Shown here piece by piece: positions 36,469 through 45,270 of a stretch of DNA of 64,000 bases. The notes below the pieces were generated by a model. It was not told where the DNA came from. It did no database searches and saw only the letters and a program-made list of their open reading frames with translations. Location: positions 62,001-126,000 of the forward strand of contig NZ_JBDPZD010000002.1 in the NCBI RefSeq assembly GCF_039872745.1. The letters are read 5' to 3'. Within the stretch, counting starts at the first letter, position 1. Every line of letters starts with the position of its first letter. This stretch comes from Pelomonas paludis. GTDB lineage: Bacteria; Pseudomonadota; Gammaproteobacteria; Burkholderiales; Burkholderiaceae_C. Position numbers and translations under genes: made by a program.

Positions 36469-39252
36469 TCAGTTGGCTGATTTCTGCAGCTTCTTCAGCA
36501 ATTCATTGACTTCGGCTTGCCGCGGATACCGTGAGCCCTCATAGGCGAGCCGATCCAACTCTGCGCGAGCAAGTGTCAAATCGCCCGCCTTCAAAGCAAT
36601 CCGAGCCAAGGTCAGACGAGCATCTTGCAAATCAGGCGCCATGGATACAACCTGCCGTTGCAACTCCATGGCCTGCTTGATTTGCCCGGCCTCCGCCAGC
36701 GCTGCCGCATAGGTATCCATCACCGCAGGGACCTTGGGAGCCAATTTTCGGGCTCGCTCGGCATACTCCAACGCACCCGTTTTGTTCTGGTTCATCAGCG
36801 CCCATGCCATATTGTTGTTGGCATTGACATGCTCCTTATTCACCGCCAGCACCTTGCCGAATTCAGCTTCTGCCAAAGGCCAATCACCAGCGCGCATGGC
36901 GGTCGTGCCCACCTGGAAGACAAATTTGATGTCTTCAGGGTGCTTGGCCTCCCACTCAGCGGCAAATCGGCGCGCCTCGTCACGCTGCTGCATCTGACCC
37001 AGCACATCAAAGAGACGAATGGCTGCGGTGGTCGACGGCGTCTTGCTGAGAGAAGTTCGGAGCGCGCTGGCGGCGGCCGGCCACTGCTTTGAATCGATAT
37101 GAACGCTGGCTTCAAGCAGGAACCCTATTCCGTCCATCGGGCGCGCCGCTTGGATCTTCTTGGCCAAGGCCAGCGCCTCTTTGAAGCGCTTTTCCGCCGC
37201 GAAAAACTCTATTTGCTTGGCCTGCGCATCCAAGAGATTCGGTGCAACGTCCAAGGCCTTGCGCAACGCACCGATTGCTGAAGCCCGGTCGCCTCGCTCC
37301 AAATACAAATCGACCAGACGCATCTGTGGCACGGGTGAGTTTGGCGTGATGCTCGCAAGCTTCCTGAACGTGGTAACCGCCTGCAGGTATTCCCCCTTGG
37401 CACGCTGAGCTCGGCCCAATACGTCAAGTAGTTGGGGATCATCAGGAATTGCGGCCACCGCCTCCTGCGCGACCTGCAAACCTTCCTTTGACTTCCCGAT
37501 GCGCAGTAGATATTCGGCGTAAGCAACACGGCCTTCGACCCGAGTTGGATTCTTAGCAACCACTTGCTTGAGCGTCTCTTCCACAGCCTCCTGGGGATCC
37601 CCCATGCGAGCGCGCAAATCGGCAATTGCCAAAAGGGCGTACAGGTTCCCTGCATCTTTGGCCAGAATCGCATCAAACCGACTTTTCGCCGCCTTCAAAT
37701 CCTTGGCCTCAATATCCAGCGCTCCCAAGGCCCGGGCGGCAGGAAAATAGGTCTCGTCACGCTTGAGCGACTTCAAATATGCCTCGCGCGCGGCAGTCAC
37801 ATCCCCCTTGGCGGCCATAACCTTCCCCCTCAGGTAAGACGCAAGCGGGGATTTTTCATCCTTCTCCTCAAGGCGAACCAGGGCAGGCAAAGCGGTGTCG
37901 AGCCGTGCCTGCCGCAGCAGTACCGAAACCAAGGCTAAATCAGCAAAGGTGGACTTGTCGCTGCTGGCAATACGCTCCAGTGCATCCAGCCCCTCGGCCG
38001 CCTGCCCTTGCGCAATGCGGCTCAGTGCCATCGTTGTCCGGATTTGAGGATCCGACGGGCTGCTACGCGCCGCACGTTCCAACAGGACTTGCGCCTTGGC
38101 CGGATTGCCTTCGTGCAGATAAGCCTCGGCAGCGATGGACAACGCATTTGCCGAAGGCTCTGGCAAGTCGAGCAGCGGCTGGAGCGTCCTCAACGCCTTG
38201 TCGGTATGACCCTGCCGCACCTGAATCTGTGCCAGCAAGGGTCGACTCGAATCCATCGACGGCCCTGAGTTGACCGCCCGCGTCAAATAGCTTTCCGCGA
38301 GGGTCATTGCACCGCTTCGGTATTCAATCTCACCGGCCAGCAGCAGCGCCCTTGGATCCGGGTTTTTGGCCTTGAGCAACGGCTGGGTCAAATCACGCGC
38401 CAAGCGCAGATTCCCTTCCAGATATTCAGCCTGCGCACGAAACAGCATCGCAATCGGACTGCGCGGCATCAACTTGCGCATCTGATCCAGCTGAGCCCTG
38501 AGCGCTGCCTTGTCACCTTGGCCGTAATAGAGCGCCAGCAACTCGGCGTGTGCACTGACGAGCGTCGGCTCAGACTTCAAGGCTTCACGTTGGCTGGCGA
38601 TGGCGCCAGGGATGTCTTTTTTGTAGTGCCGCAGCAAGACACCCTTTGCGTGCAATGCCTGCGCAAGTTGGGGCGATTGCTTGAGCACTTCGTCGATCAG
38701 CGCCAGCGCGGCCTCGGGTTTGCCTTCGGACCAAAGCATGTTTGCCAGGGCCGCACTCGCGACCGGGTGCTTCGGCACCGCCTGCAAAGCCGCATCAATC
38801 GCCCGCCTTGCCGCTGGCGTATCGCCCTGCGTGGCCCAAGCCGCAGCCAGACCGACCTGAAGTTCAGCCATCGCAGCGGGGCTGTCAAACTTCTTGCCCG
38901 CGTAAGTCTTGATGGCCTCGTCGGCCCGGCCCATCGCCGTCAAAGCCTTGACGAGTTCAGGCACGACATCCGACTCCGCCTGCCCCTGCAGCAACGCCTT
39001 GCGCAATTCGACTTCCGCCTCGATGGGCTGCCCTGCATCGAGCAATGTTTTGCCCAGCAAAAATCTCACCGGCGCTGAATCAGCCTTTTGCAAGGCCTCC
39101 TTCAACGTGATCATGGCTGCGGGCTTGTCCCGCTTGGCAATCTGGCGCCGCGCCTCCTCGAGAGGGTCACCCCGACTCCCCCAATCACAGGCCTGCATAA
39201 GTCCAGTGACTGCGAGGACGCTCACCAAAACCCGAAATCTGCCTGTATGCAT
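36469..39252 (-). CDS. prsT: PEP-CTERM/XrtA system TPR-repeat lipoprotein PrsT
   Basis: A 927-residue lipoprotein made almost entirely of TPR and TPR-like helical repeats. The signal peptide ends in LMQAC (Cys22 lipidated), followed by DPLEEARRQIAKRDKPAAMI, typical of the PrsT family that accompanies exosortase A. It probably lies in the periplasm, anchored to a membrane, as a scaffold in sorting of PEP-CTERM proteins or EPS assembly; the precise role is not known. G+C is somewhat lower than in the main operon. It is divergent from the PEP-CTERM gene, separated by a 499-base region with a sigma-54 promoter pointing away from it. Confidence 0.93.
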   Translation of the reverse strand: MHTGRFRVLVSVLAVTGLMQACDWGSRGDPLEEARRQIAKRDKPAAMITLKEALQKADSAPVRFLLGKTLLDAGQPIEAEVELRKALLQGQAESDVVPELVKALTAMGRADEAIKTYAGKKFDSPAAMAELQVGLAAAWATQGDTPAARRAIDAALQAVPKHPVASAALANMLWSEGKPEAALALIDEVLKQSPQLAQALHAKGVLLRHYKKDIPGAIASQREALKSEPTLVSAHAELLALYYGQGDKAALRAQLDQMRKLMPRSPIAMLFRAQAEYLEGNLRLARDLTQPLLKAKNPDPRALLLAGEIEYRSGAMTLAESYLTRAVNSGPSMDSSRPLLAQIQVRQGHTDKALRTLQPLLDLPEPSANALSIAAEAYLHEGNPAKAQVLLERAARSSPSDPQIRTTMALSRIAQGQAAEGLDALERIASSDKSTFADLALVSVLLRQARLDTALPALVRLEEKDEKSPLASYLRGKVMAAKGDVTAAREAYLKSLKRDETYFPAARALGALDIEAKDLKAAKSRFDAILAKDAGNLYALLAIADLRARMGDPQEAVEETLKQVVAKNPTRVEGRVAYAEYLLRIGKSKEGLQVAQEAVAAIPDDPQLLDVLGRAQRAKGEYLQAVTTFRKLASITPNSPVPQMRLVDLYLERGDRASAIGALRKALDVAPNLLDAQAKQIEFFAAEKRFKEALALAKKIQAARPMDGIGFLLEASVHIDSKQWPAAASALRTSLSKTPSTTAAIRLFDVLGQMQQRDEARRFAAEWEAKHPEDIKFVFQVGTTAMRAGDWPLAEAEFGKVLAVNKEHVNANNNMAWALMNQNKTGALEYAERARKLAPKVPAVMDTYAAALAEAGQIKQAMELQRQVVSMAPDLQDARLTLARIALKAGDLTLARAELDRLAYEGSRYPRQAEVNELLKKLQKSAN

Positions 39253-39560
39253 CGAAGACCCTGAGGACGATGGAACACCTTGTTGACGACGCGCACGCCC
39301 GACAGCTCCGTCGGCAAACCAGTCCCGTCAACGATCAAAGCATCGTACAGCGCAGGGCCTTGGCAGCGCGGCGATTCGAACCCGAGATTGGCACCAGCGG
39401 GAAGACAAACGTCACCTTTGCCGCGTGCGTCGCGTAGACGAGCCTTAATTTGGGCAGGCAACCGGCCTGAGCGCGGCATTCAGTCGGCCAAGCGCAACCT
39501 ACCGTGATGCCGCGCGAAGCATGTATGGCGCGCCAAAGACAACGCCAAGCACCGCCGAGC

Positions 39561-39621
39561 GGTGTCGACATCCTTTACACAAGCCGACCTCATCCAGCCT
39601 TCCGCCGCCAAGATGTCGACC
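39561..39621. promoter_or_regulatory. Pair of TGTCGAC dyads, candidate enhancer-binding sites
   Basis: GGTGTCGACATCC at 39561-39573 is a near-perfect palindrome, and its half GATGTCGACC recurs at 39612-39621. The centres are 51 bases apart and lie about 87 and 36 bases upstream of the sigma-54 -24 element, a plausible location for an enhancer-binding activator such as PrsR. The role is inferred from position and symmetry. Confidence 0.35.
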
Positions 39622-39652
39622 AAGCCATTGATATACAAGGTATTTTTTAATC

Positions 39653-39667
39653 TGGCACAGACGTTGC
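39653..39667 (+). promoter_or_regulatory. Sigma-54 (RpoN) promoter of the PEP-CTERM gene
   Basis: TGGCACAGACGTTGC matches the sigma-54 consensus TGGCAC-N5-TTGC, with GG and GC ten bases apart. Transcription should start near 39679, giving a leader of about 73 bases. PEP-CTERM protein genes of exosortase A bacteria are known to depend on RpoN and the PrsK/PrsR two-component pair, which supports the call. Confidence 0.85.
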
Positions 39668-39751
39668 GAATCCCAGGCACGAGGAGAACCTTCACAGGAA
39701 CTTCTGCAAACTAACCCACAGGCTCTGCCTGCGGCCCACTTAGGAGAGATC

Positions 39752-40576
39752 ATGAATGCATTTCTGAAGACCGCGATTGCTGGTGCTGCTGCAGGCCTCG
39801 CACTCGCTGCGCAAGCTGTCGTCATTGACGACTTCAACAACCCTAGCCCTGGCAATCAAACCGTTTACGACACGCAAATTTCGAGCACGGTTGGTGACAG
39901 TTCGTCGTACAGCGGTGCCGGTATTCTTGGCGGTCAACGTGATTTGTACGTCATCAAGACCGGTATCGAGGATTCTGGCCTTGCTGGCGCCATCAGCGCA
40001 TCCGTAGAGAACGGCAAGTACTCGTTCAACTCGGGCTCCGGTCAGTCCGGCGTTGGCATCATCCGTTGGGATGGTTTGGCCAACACCGGCTTCAACCAGA
40101 ACGTTGGTGACACGATCGCCACCAATCTGAGCAACGCTATCGGTTCGATCAACGGCAACGGTTTCGCTGCGACCGACCTGCAGACGACCGGCTCCGGCGC
40201 TTTCGTACTGGACGTGATCAGCGCTGATGCTGGCTTCAACTTCACGTTGCAAGCCTTCTCCAACGGCGGCACGCAGTTCTCGTCGTTCACGGCCGTGTCG
40301 GCCGGCGGCCCTGGCACTTACATCATCCCGTTCAGCGTGTTCTCGTTCGTGCCGGCACTGCAGTGCGCTGGTGGCGCGGCCTCTGGTTGCGCGGACTTCT
40401 CGCAGATCACTGCGCTGCAAGCCATCATCAACTTCCCGGGCGCTCCGGTGGTTGACGTTGACCTGCGCATCGACATCGTCGACAACGTGGTTCCCGAGCC
40501 CGCCGCTCTGGGCCTGGTTGGCCTGGCCCTGGTGGGTGCTGGTGTGGCCCGCCGCCGCGCCCGCAAGGCTGCCTAA
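39752..40576 (+). CDS. PEP-CTERM sorted surface protein
   Basis: A 274-residue exported protein. The N-terminal signal peptide (TAIAGAAAGLALAAQA) is followed by a Gly/Ser/Asn/Thr-rich, beta-strand-like body beginning VIDDFNN, and the C-terminus has the full sorting signal: VPEPAALGLVGLALVGAGVA then RRRARKAA. XrtA would cut near the PEP motif and release the protein to the EPS matrix. Such proteins support floc or biofilm structure in related bacteria. A single Cys pair (LQCAGGAASGCADF) is present near residues 208-219. The gene has its own sigma-54 promoter and is closed by an intrinsic terminator at 40621-40652. Confidence 0.93.
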   Translation: MNAFLKTAIAGAAAGLALAAQAVVIDDFNNPSPGNQTVYDTQISSTVGDSSSYSGAGILGGQRDLYVIKTGIEDSGLAGAISASVENGKYSFNSGSGQSGVGIIRWDGLANTGFNQNVGDTIATNLSNAIGSINGNGFAATDLQTTGSGAFVLDVISADAGFNFTLQAFSNGGTQFSSFTAVSAGGPGTYIIPFSVFSFVPALQCAGGAASGCADFSQITALQAIINFPGAPVVDVDLRIDIVDNVVPEPAALGLVGLALVGAGVARRRARKAA

Positions 40577-40620
40577 TAGCCCCTCTCGGCGGCGGTTTCG
40601 ACCGCTGCCTGAGCAAAACA

Positions 40621-40652
40621 AAGAGAGCCGCGTGATGCGGCTCTCTTTTTTT
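40621..40652 (+). terminator. Rho-independent terminator after the PEP-CTERM gene
   Basis: An 11-base stem (40621-40631 with 40637-40647) of AGAGAGCCGC type closes a GTGAT loop and runs into seven T residues. It lies 45 bases after the stop codon. On the minus strand the hairpin is preceded by A residues rather than followed by a T run of equal quality, so it chiefly serves the plus strand. Confidence 0.92.
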
Positions 40653-40789
40653 GTGCTCACCGCCTTGCAGACCAAGCTTGCCAGGCAACGGTGTTCAATT
40701 CGGGTCATCCAGCGTTGCGAAGTGGCCGCCTCACGCCACGACGGCGGGCGTCCTCCCTATTAGGGGCTTATTGCCAAATGACCGAGTGC

Positions 40790-42706
40790 CTAGTCGTTCG
40801 CCGCTCGCAGCGGGCTCGCGGCACGGTCAACAAATCGATGCGTGATGCTGGCTTCGAGCCCGGCGGCGTCCAAGCCGCATGCCGCCATCAGCTTGGCCGG
40901 ATCTCCATGCTCAACGAACTCGTCAGGCAGGCCCAGTTGGAGCACCGGGATGTCGATGCCGGCCGCATGCAGACTCTCTGAAACAGCAGAGCCGGCCCCC
41001 CCCATCACACAACCATCTTCGATGGTGACGATTGCGTCGTGGGTCCGGGCGATTTCTGCCACCAAGGCCTCGTCAAGCGGTTTAACGAAGCGCATATTGA
41101 CCACCGTGGCGTCGAGCCGTTCGCCAGCGACCAAGGCTGGGTGCAGGACGGTGCCGAACGCCAGCAGCGCAATTCGTTTGCCAGTACCGACACCTACGCT
41201 CGACCGCCGCCGGATCTCTCCGCGCCCCCAGGGCAATGCAGACATCAGCTTGCGCGGCACCACGCCAGCACCTGCTCCGCGTGGGTAGCGCACAGTGGCC
41301 GGGCCGCTGTGCTGGAACGCCGTGTAGAGCGCCTGCCGGCATTCATCTTCATCCGAAGGTGTCAGCACCGCCATATTGGGAATGCAGCGCGTGAAGGCAA
41401 TGTCGTAATTGCCCGCGTGCGTTGCGCCATCCGCTCCGACCAGTCCGGCCCGATCCAGGGCGAAGACGACAGGCAGGTTCTGGATGGCGACGTCGTGAAT
41501 CAGCTGATCGTAGGCGCGCTGCAGGAAGGTCGAGTAGATGGCCACGACGGGCTTCAAGCCCTCGCAGGCCAAGCCGGCCGCAAAGGTGACCGAATGCTGC
41601 TCGGCAATGCCGACGTCGTAGTAGCGCTCGGGGAAGCGCTTGTGGAACTCGACCATGCCGGACCCCTCGCGCATGGCGGGGGTGATGCCCACGAGGCGTT
41701 GGTCCTGCTCGGCCATGTCGCAGAGCCAATCGCCAAACACCTGGGTGAAGCTCAGCTTGGGCGGCGTTGCCGGCTTGACGAAACCCACAGCCGGGTCGAA
41801 CTTGCCGGACGCGGCGTGGTACTTGACGGGGTCGGCCTCGGCCAACTTATAGCCAGCACCCTTCCTCGTGATGATGTGGAGGAACTGGGGCCCACGCTTT
41901 TCACGCAGGTTCTCCAGCATCGGGACCAGTGCATCCAGGTCGTGGCCATCGATGGGGCCGACGTAGTTGAAGCCGAATTCTTCAAAGATGGTGCCGGGCA
42001 CCACCATGCCCTTGGTGTGCTCTTCGAACCGCCGCGCGAACTCGTAGAACGGGGTGTTCTTGAGCACGCTTTTGGCGCCTTCCCGCGCAGCCGAGTAGAA
42101 GCTGCCGCTCATCAAGCGCGCCAGATATTTGTTCAGCGCACCCACCGGCGGGCTGATGGACATGTCGTTGTCGTTGAGGATGACGAGCAGGTCGCCCATC
42201 AGGCCGCCGTGCGAAACCCCGGCGTTGTTCAGCGCCTCGAAGGCCATGCCGGCCGTCATCGAGCCATCGCCAATGATGGCCACGGCGCGCCGGTCTTCGC
42301 CTTTGAGCCGGGCGGCCATCGCCATGCCATGGGCAGCTGAAATGCTGGTGGATGAATGGCCGGTGCCGAATGTGTCGTACTCGCTCTCATCACGGCGGGG
42401 AAAGCCGCTGATGCCGCCCAACTGGCGCAGCGTGCCCATGCGATCACGGCGTCCGGTGAGGATCTTGTGCGGGTAGGTTTGGTGGCCCACGTCCCATACC
42501 AGCCGGTCATGGGGCGTGTTGTAGACGTAATGCAGGGCGACCGTCAGTTCGACCGTGCCCAGGTTGGAGCCGAAATGCCCCCCCGTCTTGGACACGCTTT
42601 CCACAACAAAGGCCCGCAGCTCGTCGGCCACACGCCGCAGCTCGGTGCGCGGCAGCCGTCGCAGGTCGGCTGGATCGTTGATGGTGTTCAGCAGCGGGAA
42701 TTCCAT
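40790..42706 (-). CDS. dxs: 1-deoxy-D-xylulose-5-phosphate synthase
   Basis: A 638-residue thiamine-diphosphate enzyme that joins pyruvate and glyceraldehyde 3-phosphate in the first step of the MEP isoprenoid pathway. It has the normal length and landmarks: LRAFVVESVSKTGGHFGSNLG at the N-terminus, GDGSMTAGMAFEALNNAG for the diphosphate/Mg site, and IAEQHSVTFAAGLA with the catalytic Glu in the pyrimidine domain. It overlaps ispA by one base within ATGA and so lies third in xseB-ispA-dxs. It supplies precursors for the undecaprenyl carrier used by the EPS pathway. Confidence 0.97.
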   Translation of the reverse strand: MEFPLLNTINDPADLRRLPRTELRRVADELRAFVVESVSKTGGHFGSNLGTVELTVALHYVYNTPHDRLVWDVGHQTYPHKILTGRRDRMGTLRQLGGISGFPRRDESEYDTFGTGHSSTSISAAHGMAMAARLKGEDRRAVAIIGDGSMTAGMAFEALNNAGVSHGGLMGDLLVILNDNDMSISPPVGALNKYLARLMSGSFYSAAREGAKSVLKNTPFYEFARRFEEHTKGMVVPGTIFEEFGFNYVGPIDGHDLDALVPMLENLREKRGPQFLHIITRKGAGYKLAEADPVKYHAASGKFDPAVGFVKPATPPKLSFTQVFGDWLCDMAEQDQRLVGITPAMREGSGMVEFHKRFPERYYDVGIAEQHSVTFAAGLACEGLKPVVAIYSTFLQRAYDQLIHDVAIQNLPVVFALDRAGLVGADGATHAGNYDIAFTRCIPNMAVLTPSDEDECRQALYTAFQHSGPATVRYPRGAGAGVVPRKLMSALPWGRGEIRRRSSVGVGTGKRIALLAFGTVLHPALVAGERLDATVVNMRFVKPLDEALVAEIARTHDAIVTIEDGCVMGGAGSAVSESLHAAGIDIPVLQLGLPDEFVEHGDPAKLMAACGLDAAGLEASITHRFVDRAASPLRAAND

Positions 42707-43596
42707 CAGCTATCCCTCTCCACGACGGAATCCGCCAGCAGTTCGAGCAATCGCGTGTCTGCCAGCCCGCTGGCCGCCAGTGCCGCCTTGGCCTCGGCGC
42801 AAAGCTCATCGGCCAATTGGCGTGCGGGGTCCAGGCCCAGCACGCTCACATAGGTCGGCTTGTTGGCATCCTGGTCCTTGCCAGCCGTTTTGCCCAGCAC
42901 GGCGGAATCCTGGGTGACGTCCAGGATGTCATCGACCACCTGGAAAGCCAGCCCGATGGCGGCGCCGTAGATCTCAAGCTGCTGCAGCGCCTGTTCGCCG
43001 CACTGCCCGCAGGCCGCACCCATCGTCACGCTGGCCTGCAACAGCAGCCCCGTCTTGCGGCGATGCATGTCACGCAGCGTGGCTTCGTCCAGTTGCTTGC
43101 CAATGCTGGCCAGGTCGATCGCCTGGCCACCGGCCATGCCGGCATGGCCGGCGGCACGCGCCAGCAAGGCACACAAGCGGGCCTGCAAGGCTGGCGGGAT
43201 ACCTTCTTCGGGGGTCAGCACCTCAAAGGCCAGCGCCTGCATCGCGTCGCCCGCCAGCATGGCCTGGGCCTCACCGAACTGGACGTGCGTGGTGGGCTTG
43301 CCGCGCCTCAACACATCGTCGTCCATGCAGGGCATGTCGTCGTGGACCAGGGAATAGGCATGGATCAGCTCCACAGCGCAAGCGGAGCGCATGGCAGCCA
43401 GCGCATTGCCGCTCACCGTCTCACTGGTGGCCAGCACCAGCAGGGGCCGCAGCCGCTTGCCGCCTCCCAGCACCGCATAGCGCATCGCTTCGCCCAACCC
43501 GGCTGGCGCAGCGGCCGGGACCAGATCGTCCAGCGCGCGCTCAAAGGCGTTCAGCGTCTCGGCGGTCCAGGCTTCAAAGGTCTTGGATCCCAGCAT
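42706..43596 (-). CDS. ispA: Farnesyl diphosphate synthase (polyprenyl synthetase family)
   Basis: A 296-residue prenyltransferase. The two Asp-rich motifs that bind Mg-diphosphate are visible as DDMPCMDDD (first) and DDILD (second), with GGKRLRP near residues 50-56. It condenses isopentenyl and dimethylallyl diphosphates to farnesyl diphosphate. It lies between xseB (3-base gap) and dxs (overlapping start), the usual betaproteobacterial order. The length agrees with IspA rather than with longer-chain octaprenyl synthases. Confidence 0.94.
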   Translation of the reverse strand: MLGSKTFEAWTAETLNAFERALDDLVPAAAPAGLGEAMRYAVLGGGKRLRPLLVLATSETVSGNALAAMRSACAVELIHAYSLVHDDMPCMDDDVLRRGKPTTHVQFGEAQAMLAGDAMQALAFEVLTPEEGIPPALQARLCALLARAAGHAGMAGGQAIDLASIGKQLDEATLRDMHRRKTGLLLQASVTMGAACGQCGEQALQQLEIYGAAIGLAFQVVDDILDVTQDSAVLGKTAGKDQDANKPTYVSVLGLDPARQLADELCAEAKAALAASGLADTRLLELLADSVVERDS

Positions 43597-43599
43597 TCC

Positions 43600-43845
43600 T
43601 CAGTCACCCTGCCAGCTCTTGAGCTCGCCCTCGTCCAGCACCTTGACTTGCTGCTCAACGGCAGCCAGCTTGGCCCGGCAGATCCCGAGCAACTCGGCAC
43701 CGCGCCGGTAGCTCTCCAGCAATTGATCCAGCGGCAGTTGCTGCCCCTCCATGCCGGCGACGAGCCGCTCCAGCTCCTCCAGAGCGCGCTCGTAGCTGGG
43801 CTCCTCGGGGGCGGTTCGACTGCGCGACGTGGCGGACTTGGACAT
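43600..43845 (-). CDS. xseB: Exodeoxyribonuclease VII small subunit
   Basis: An 81-residue protein with the XseB helical hairpin: SYERALEELERLVAGMEGQ, then LPLDQLLESYRRGAELLGICRAKL. It forms a complex with XseA (not in the window) that degrades single-stranded DNA. It is the first gene of the xseB-ispA-dxs operon. ATG 43845 lies about 20 bases downstream of a good -10 box (43870-43865). The start agrees with the family length. Confidence 0.93.
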   Translation of the reverse strand: MSKSATSRSRTAPEEPSYERALEELERLVAGMEGQQLPLDQLLESYRRGAELLGICRAKLAAVEQQVKVLDEGELKSWQGD

Positions 43846-43864
43846 TTCGTTTGGCGAAACTGGA

Positions 43865-43870
43865 ATTGTA
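43865..43870 (-). promoter_or_regulatory. Candidate -10 box for xseB-ispA-dxs
   Basis: On the minus strand TACAAT follows TGAC, a near-consensus sigma-70 -10 element 20 bases ahead of the xseB ATG. No good -35 hexamer lies 16-18 bases further up. Divergently, TAGAAT at 43943-43948 on the plus strand could serve the Rieske oxygenase gene. Confidence 0.4.
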
Positions 43871-44074
43871 GTCAGCCCTGATAGGCACTCCCGGTCAGGC
43901 CATAGAGGAGAAAGCCCCCCAGGTTCGTCACGCCCGTCCCGCTAGAATCAGAACCCTTTTGGGCTCGCGAAAGCCTGCCCACCTCCCTTACTCACTACCA
44001 ACCTGGCCGACCCGAGTTTTCGGGATGCGCCGGAGGGACGCGACACCCCCTTTTCAAAGGTTTTGCCAGAAATC

Positions 44075-45268
44075 ATGTCGGACCTGAGCATTTCCGTCTC
44101 GGCGCTGGAACGCAGCCGGACCCAGCTCCCGGTGAGCGCCTATTTCGACCCGCAGCTGTATCAGCGGGAACAGGCAGAACTCTTTCAGAAGGGGCCGCGC
44201 TATGTGGGGCACACCCTCGCCGTCCCGGAAGTCGGGGACTACCTGGCATTGGCCCAGGAAGGCGAAGGCCGCGCCCTGGTGCGGTCCAGCCAGGGCGTGG
44301 AGCTCATCTCCAACGTCTGCCGGCATCGCCAGGCCGTGATGCTCAAGGGCCGGGGCAACAGCCGCAGCAACATCGTCTGCCCGCTACACCGCTGGACCTA
44401 CTCGCATCAGGGCGAGTTGATCGGGGCCCCGCACTTTGCCGACGACCCCTGCCTCAATCTGCAGCGCTACCCACTGCGCGAATGGAACGGCTTGCTGTTC
44501 GAGGACAACGGCCACGACGTCGCCGCCCACCTCCAGCAGCTCGGCCCGCGCGCCAAGCTCGACTTTTCGGGCTATGTGCTCGACAAGGTCCAGGCCCACG
44601 TCTGCAACTACAACTGGAAGACCTTCATCGAGGTCTACCTGGAGGACTACCACGTCGGCCCCTTCCACCCCGGCCTGGGTCAGTTCGTCAGCTGTGAGGA
44701 CCTGGCCTGGGAGTTCGGCAAGCACCACTCGGTGCAGACGGTCGGCGTCAGCCCGGGCTTTGGACGGCCGGGCTCCGGCGTCTACGGGCGCTGGCATGAG
44801 CAATTGCTGAAGTACCGCCAGGGCCGCCTGCCCGAGGCCGGTGCCGTATGGCTGACCTACTACCCGCACATCATGGTCGAGTGGTACCCGCACGTGCTGG
44901 TCGTCTCCACGCTGCACCCCCAGGGTCCGCAAAAGACGCTCAATCTCGTCGAGTTCTATTACCCCGAAGAGATCGTCGCTTTCGAGCGCGAGTTCGTCGA
45001 AGCGCAGCAGGCGGCCTACATGGAAACCTGCATCGAGGACGACGAGATCGCCGAGCGCATGGACGCCGGCCGCAAGGCCCTGTTCGACCGCGGCGACAAC
45101 CAGGTCGGCCCCTACCAGAGCCCCATGGAAGATGGCATGCAGCACTTCCACGAGTGGTACCGGTCCCACCCCCTACTGGCTTCGCCAGCCCCCTCAAGGG
45201 GGCACTTCCAGCAGCCCGGCGAAGCCGGCTCTGCGGAAGTCGCTGAGTCGGAGCCCGACGGCCACTGA
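44075..45268 (+). CDS. Rieske-type aromatic ring-hydroxylating oxygenase, alpha-subunit-like
   Basis: A 397-residue two-domain oxygenase. The Rieske 2Fe-2S ligands are in NVCRHRQAV and VCPLHRWTYS, and the mononuclear iron site is in EDYHVGPFHP, both in normal spacing. It probably hydroxylates or demethylates an aromatic or amine substrate with an external reductase, none of which is encoded nearby. Genes of this type are regularly divergent from xseB-ispA-dxs in Burkholderiales. The last 35 residues (after YRSHPLLA) are encoded by a palindromic intergenic-type repeat and are unlikely to be part of the fold. The start at 44075 fits the family. Confidence 0.88.
   Translation: MSDLSISVSALERSRTQLPVSAYFDPQLYQREQAELFQKGPRYVGHTLAVPEVGDYLALAQEGEGRALVRSSQGVELISNVCRHRQAVMLKGRGNSRSNIVCPLHRWTYSHQGELIGAPHFADDPCLNLQRYPLREWNGLLFEDNGHDVAAHLQQLGPRAKLDFSGYVLDKVQAHVCNYNWKTFIEVYLEDYHVGPFHPGLGQFVSCEDLAWEFGKHHSVQTVGVSPGFGRPGSGVYGRWHEQLLKYRQGRLPEAGAVWLTYYPHIMVEWYPHVLVVSTLHPQGPQKTLNLVEFYYPEEIVAFEREFVEAQQAAYMETCIEDDEIAERMDAGRKALFDRGDNQVGPYQSPMEDGMQHFHEWYRSHPLLASPAPSRGHFQQPGEAGSAEVAESEPDGH
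45175..45230 (+). repeat. Palindromic repeat within the oxygenase 3' end
   Basis: Two small hairpins follow each other: GCCCCC-TCAA-GGGGGC (45188-45203) and CCGGC-GAA-GCCGG (45216-45228), joined by a short linker. Elements with this arrangement are common between genes in the Comamonadaceae and Sphaerotilaceae. Here the element is inside the reading frame and supplies the oxygenase's last residues. A CCCCCGCTCGAGGGGG-like palindrome occurs at 21214-21229. Confidence 0.55.
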
Positions 45269-45270
45269 CG

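Larger units (their letters stand above)
39253..39751. other. Long regulatory intergenic region between prsT and the PEP-CTERM gene
   Basis: A 499-base region without a convincing gene; several short open frames lack recognisable products. It holds a strong sigma-54 promoter (39653-39667), two TGTCGAC dyads upstream of it (39561-39573 and 39612-39621) and a leader of about 73 bases with a good ribosome site (AGGAGAG, 39742-39748) before the PEP-CTERM start. No clear promoter for prsT was found on the minus strand. Confidence 0.6.

Noticed and set aside
39360..39400. tRNA-like T-loop (TTCGAAT on the minus strand) in the region before the PEP-CTERM gene
   Set aside because: The bases on either side of the loop do not pair into a T stem, and no anticodon or D arm could be found nearby.
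40653..40789. A terminator for dxs on the minus strand
   Set aside because: No hairpin with a following T tract was found after the dxs stop; the hairpin at 40621-40652 has its T run on the plus strand.
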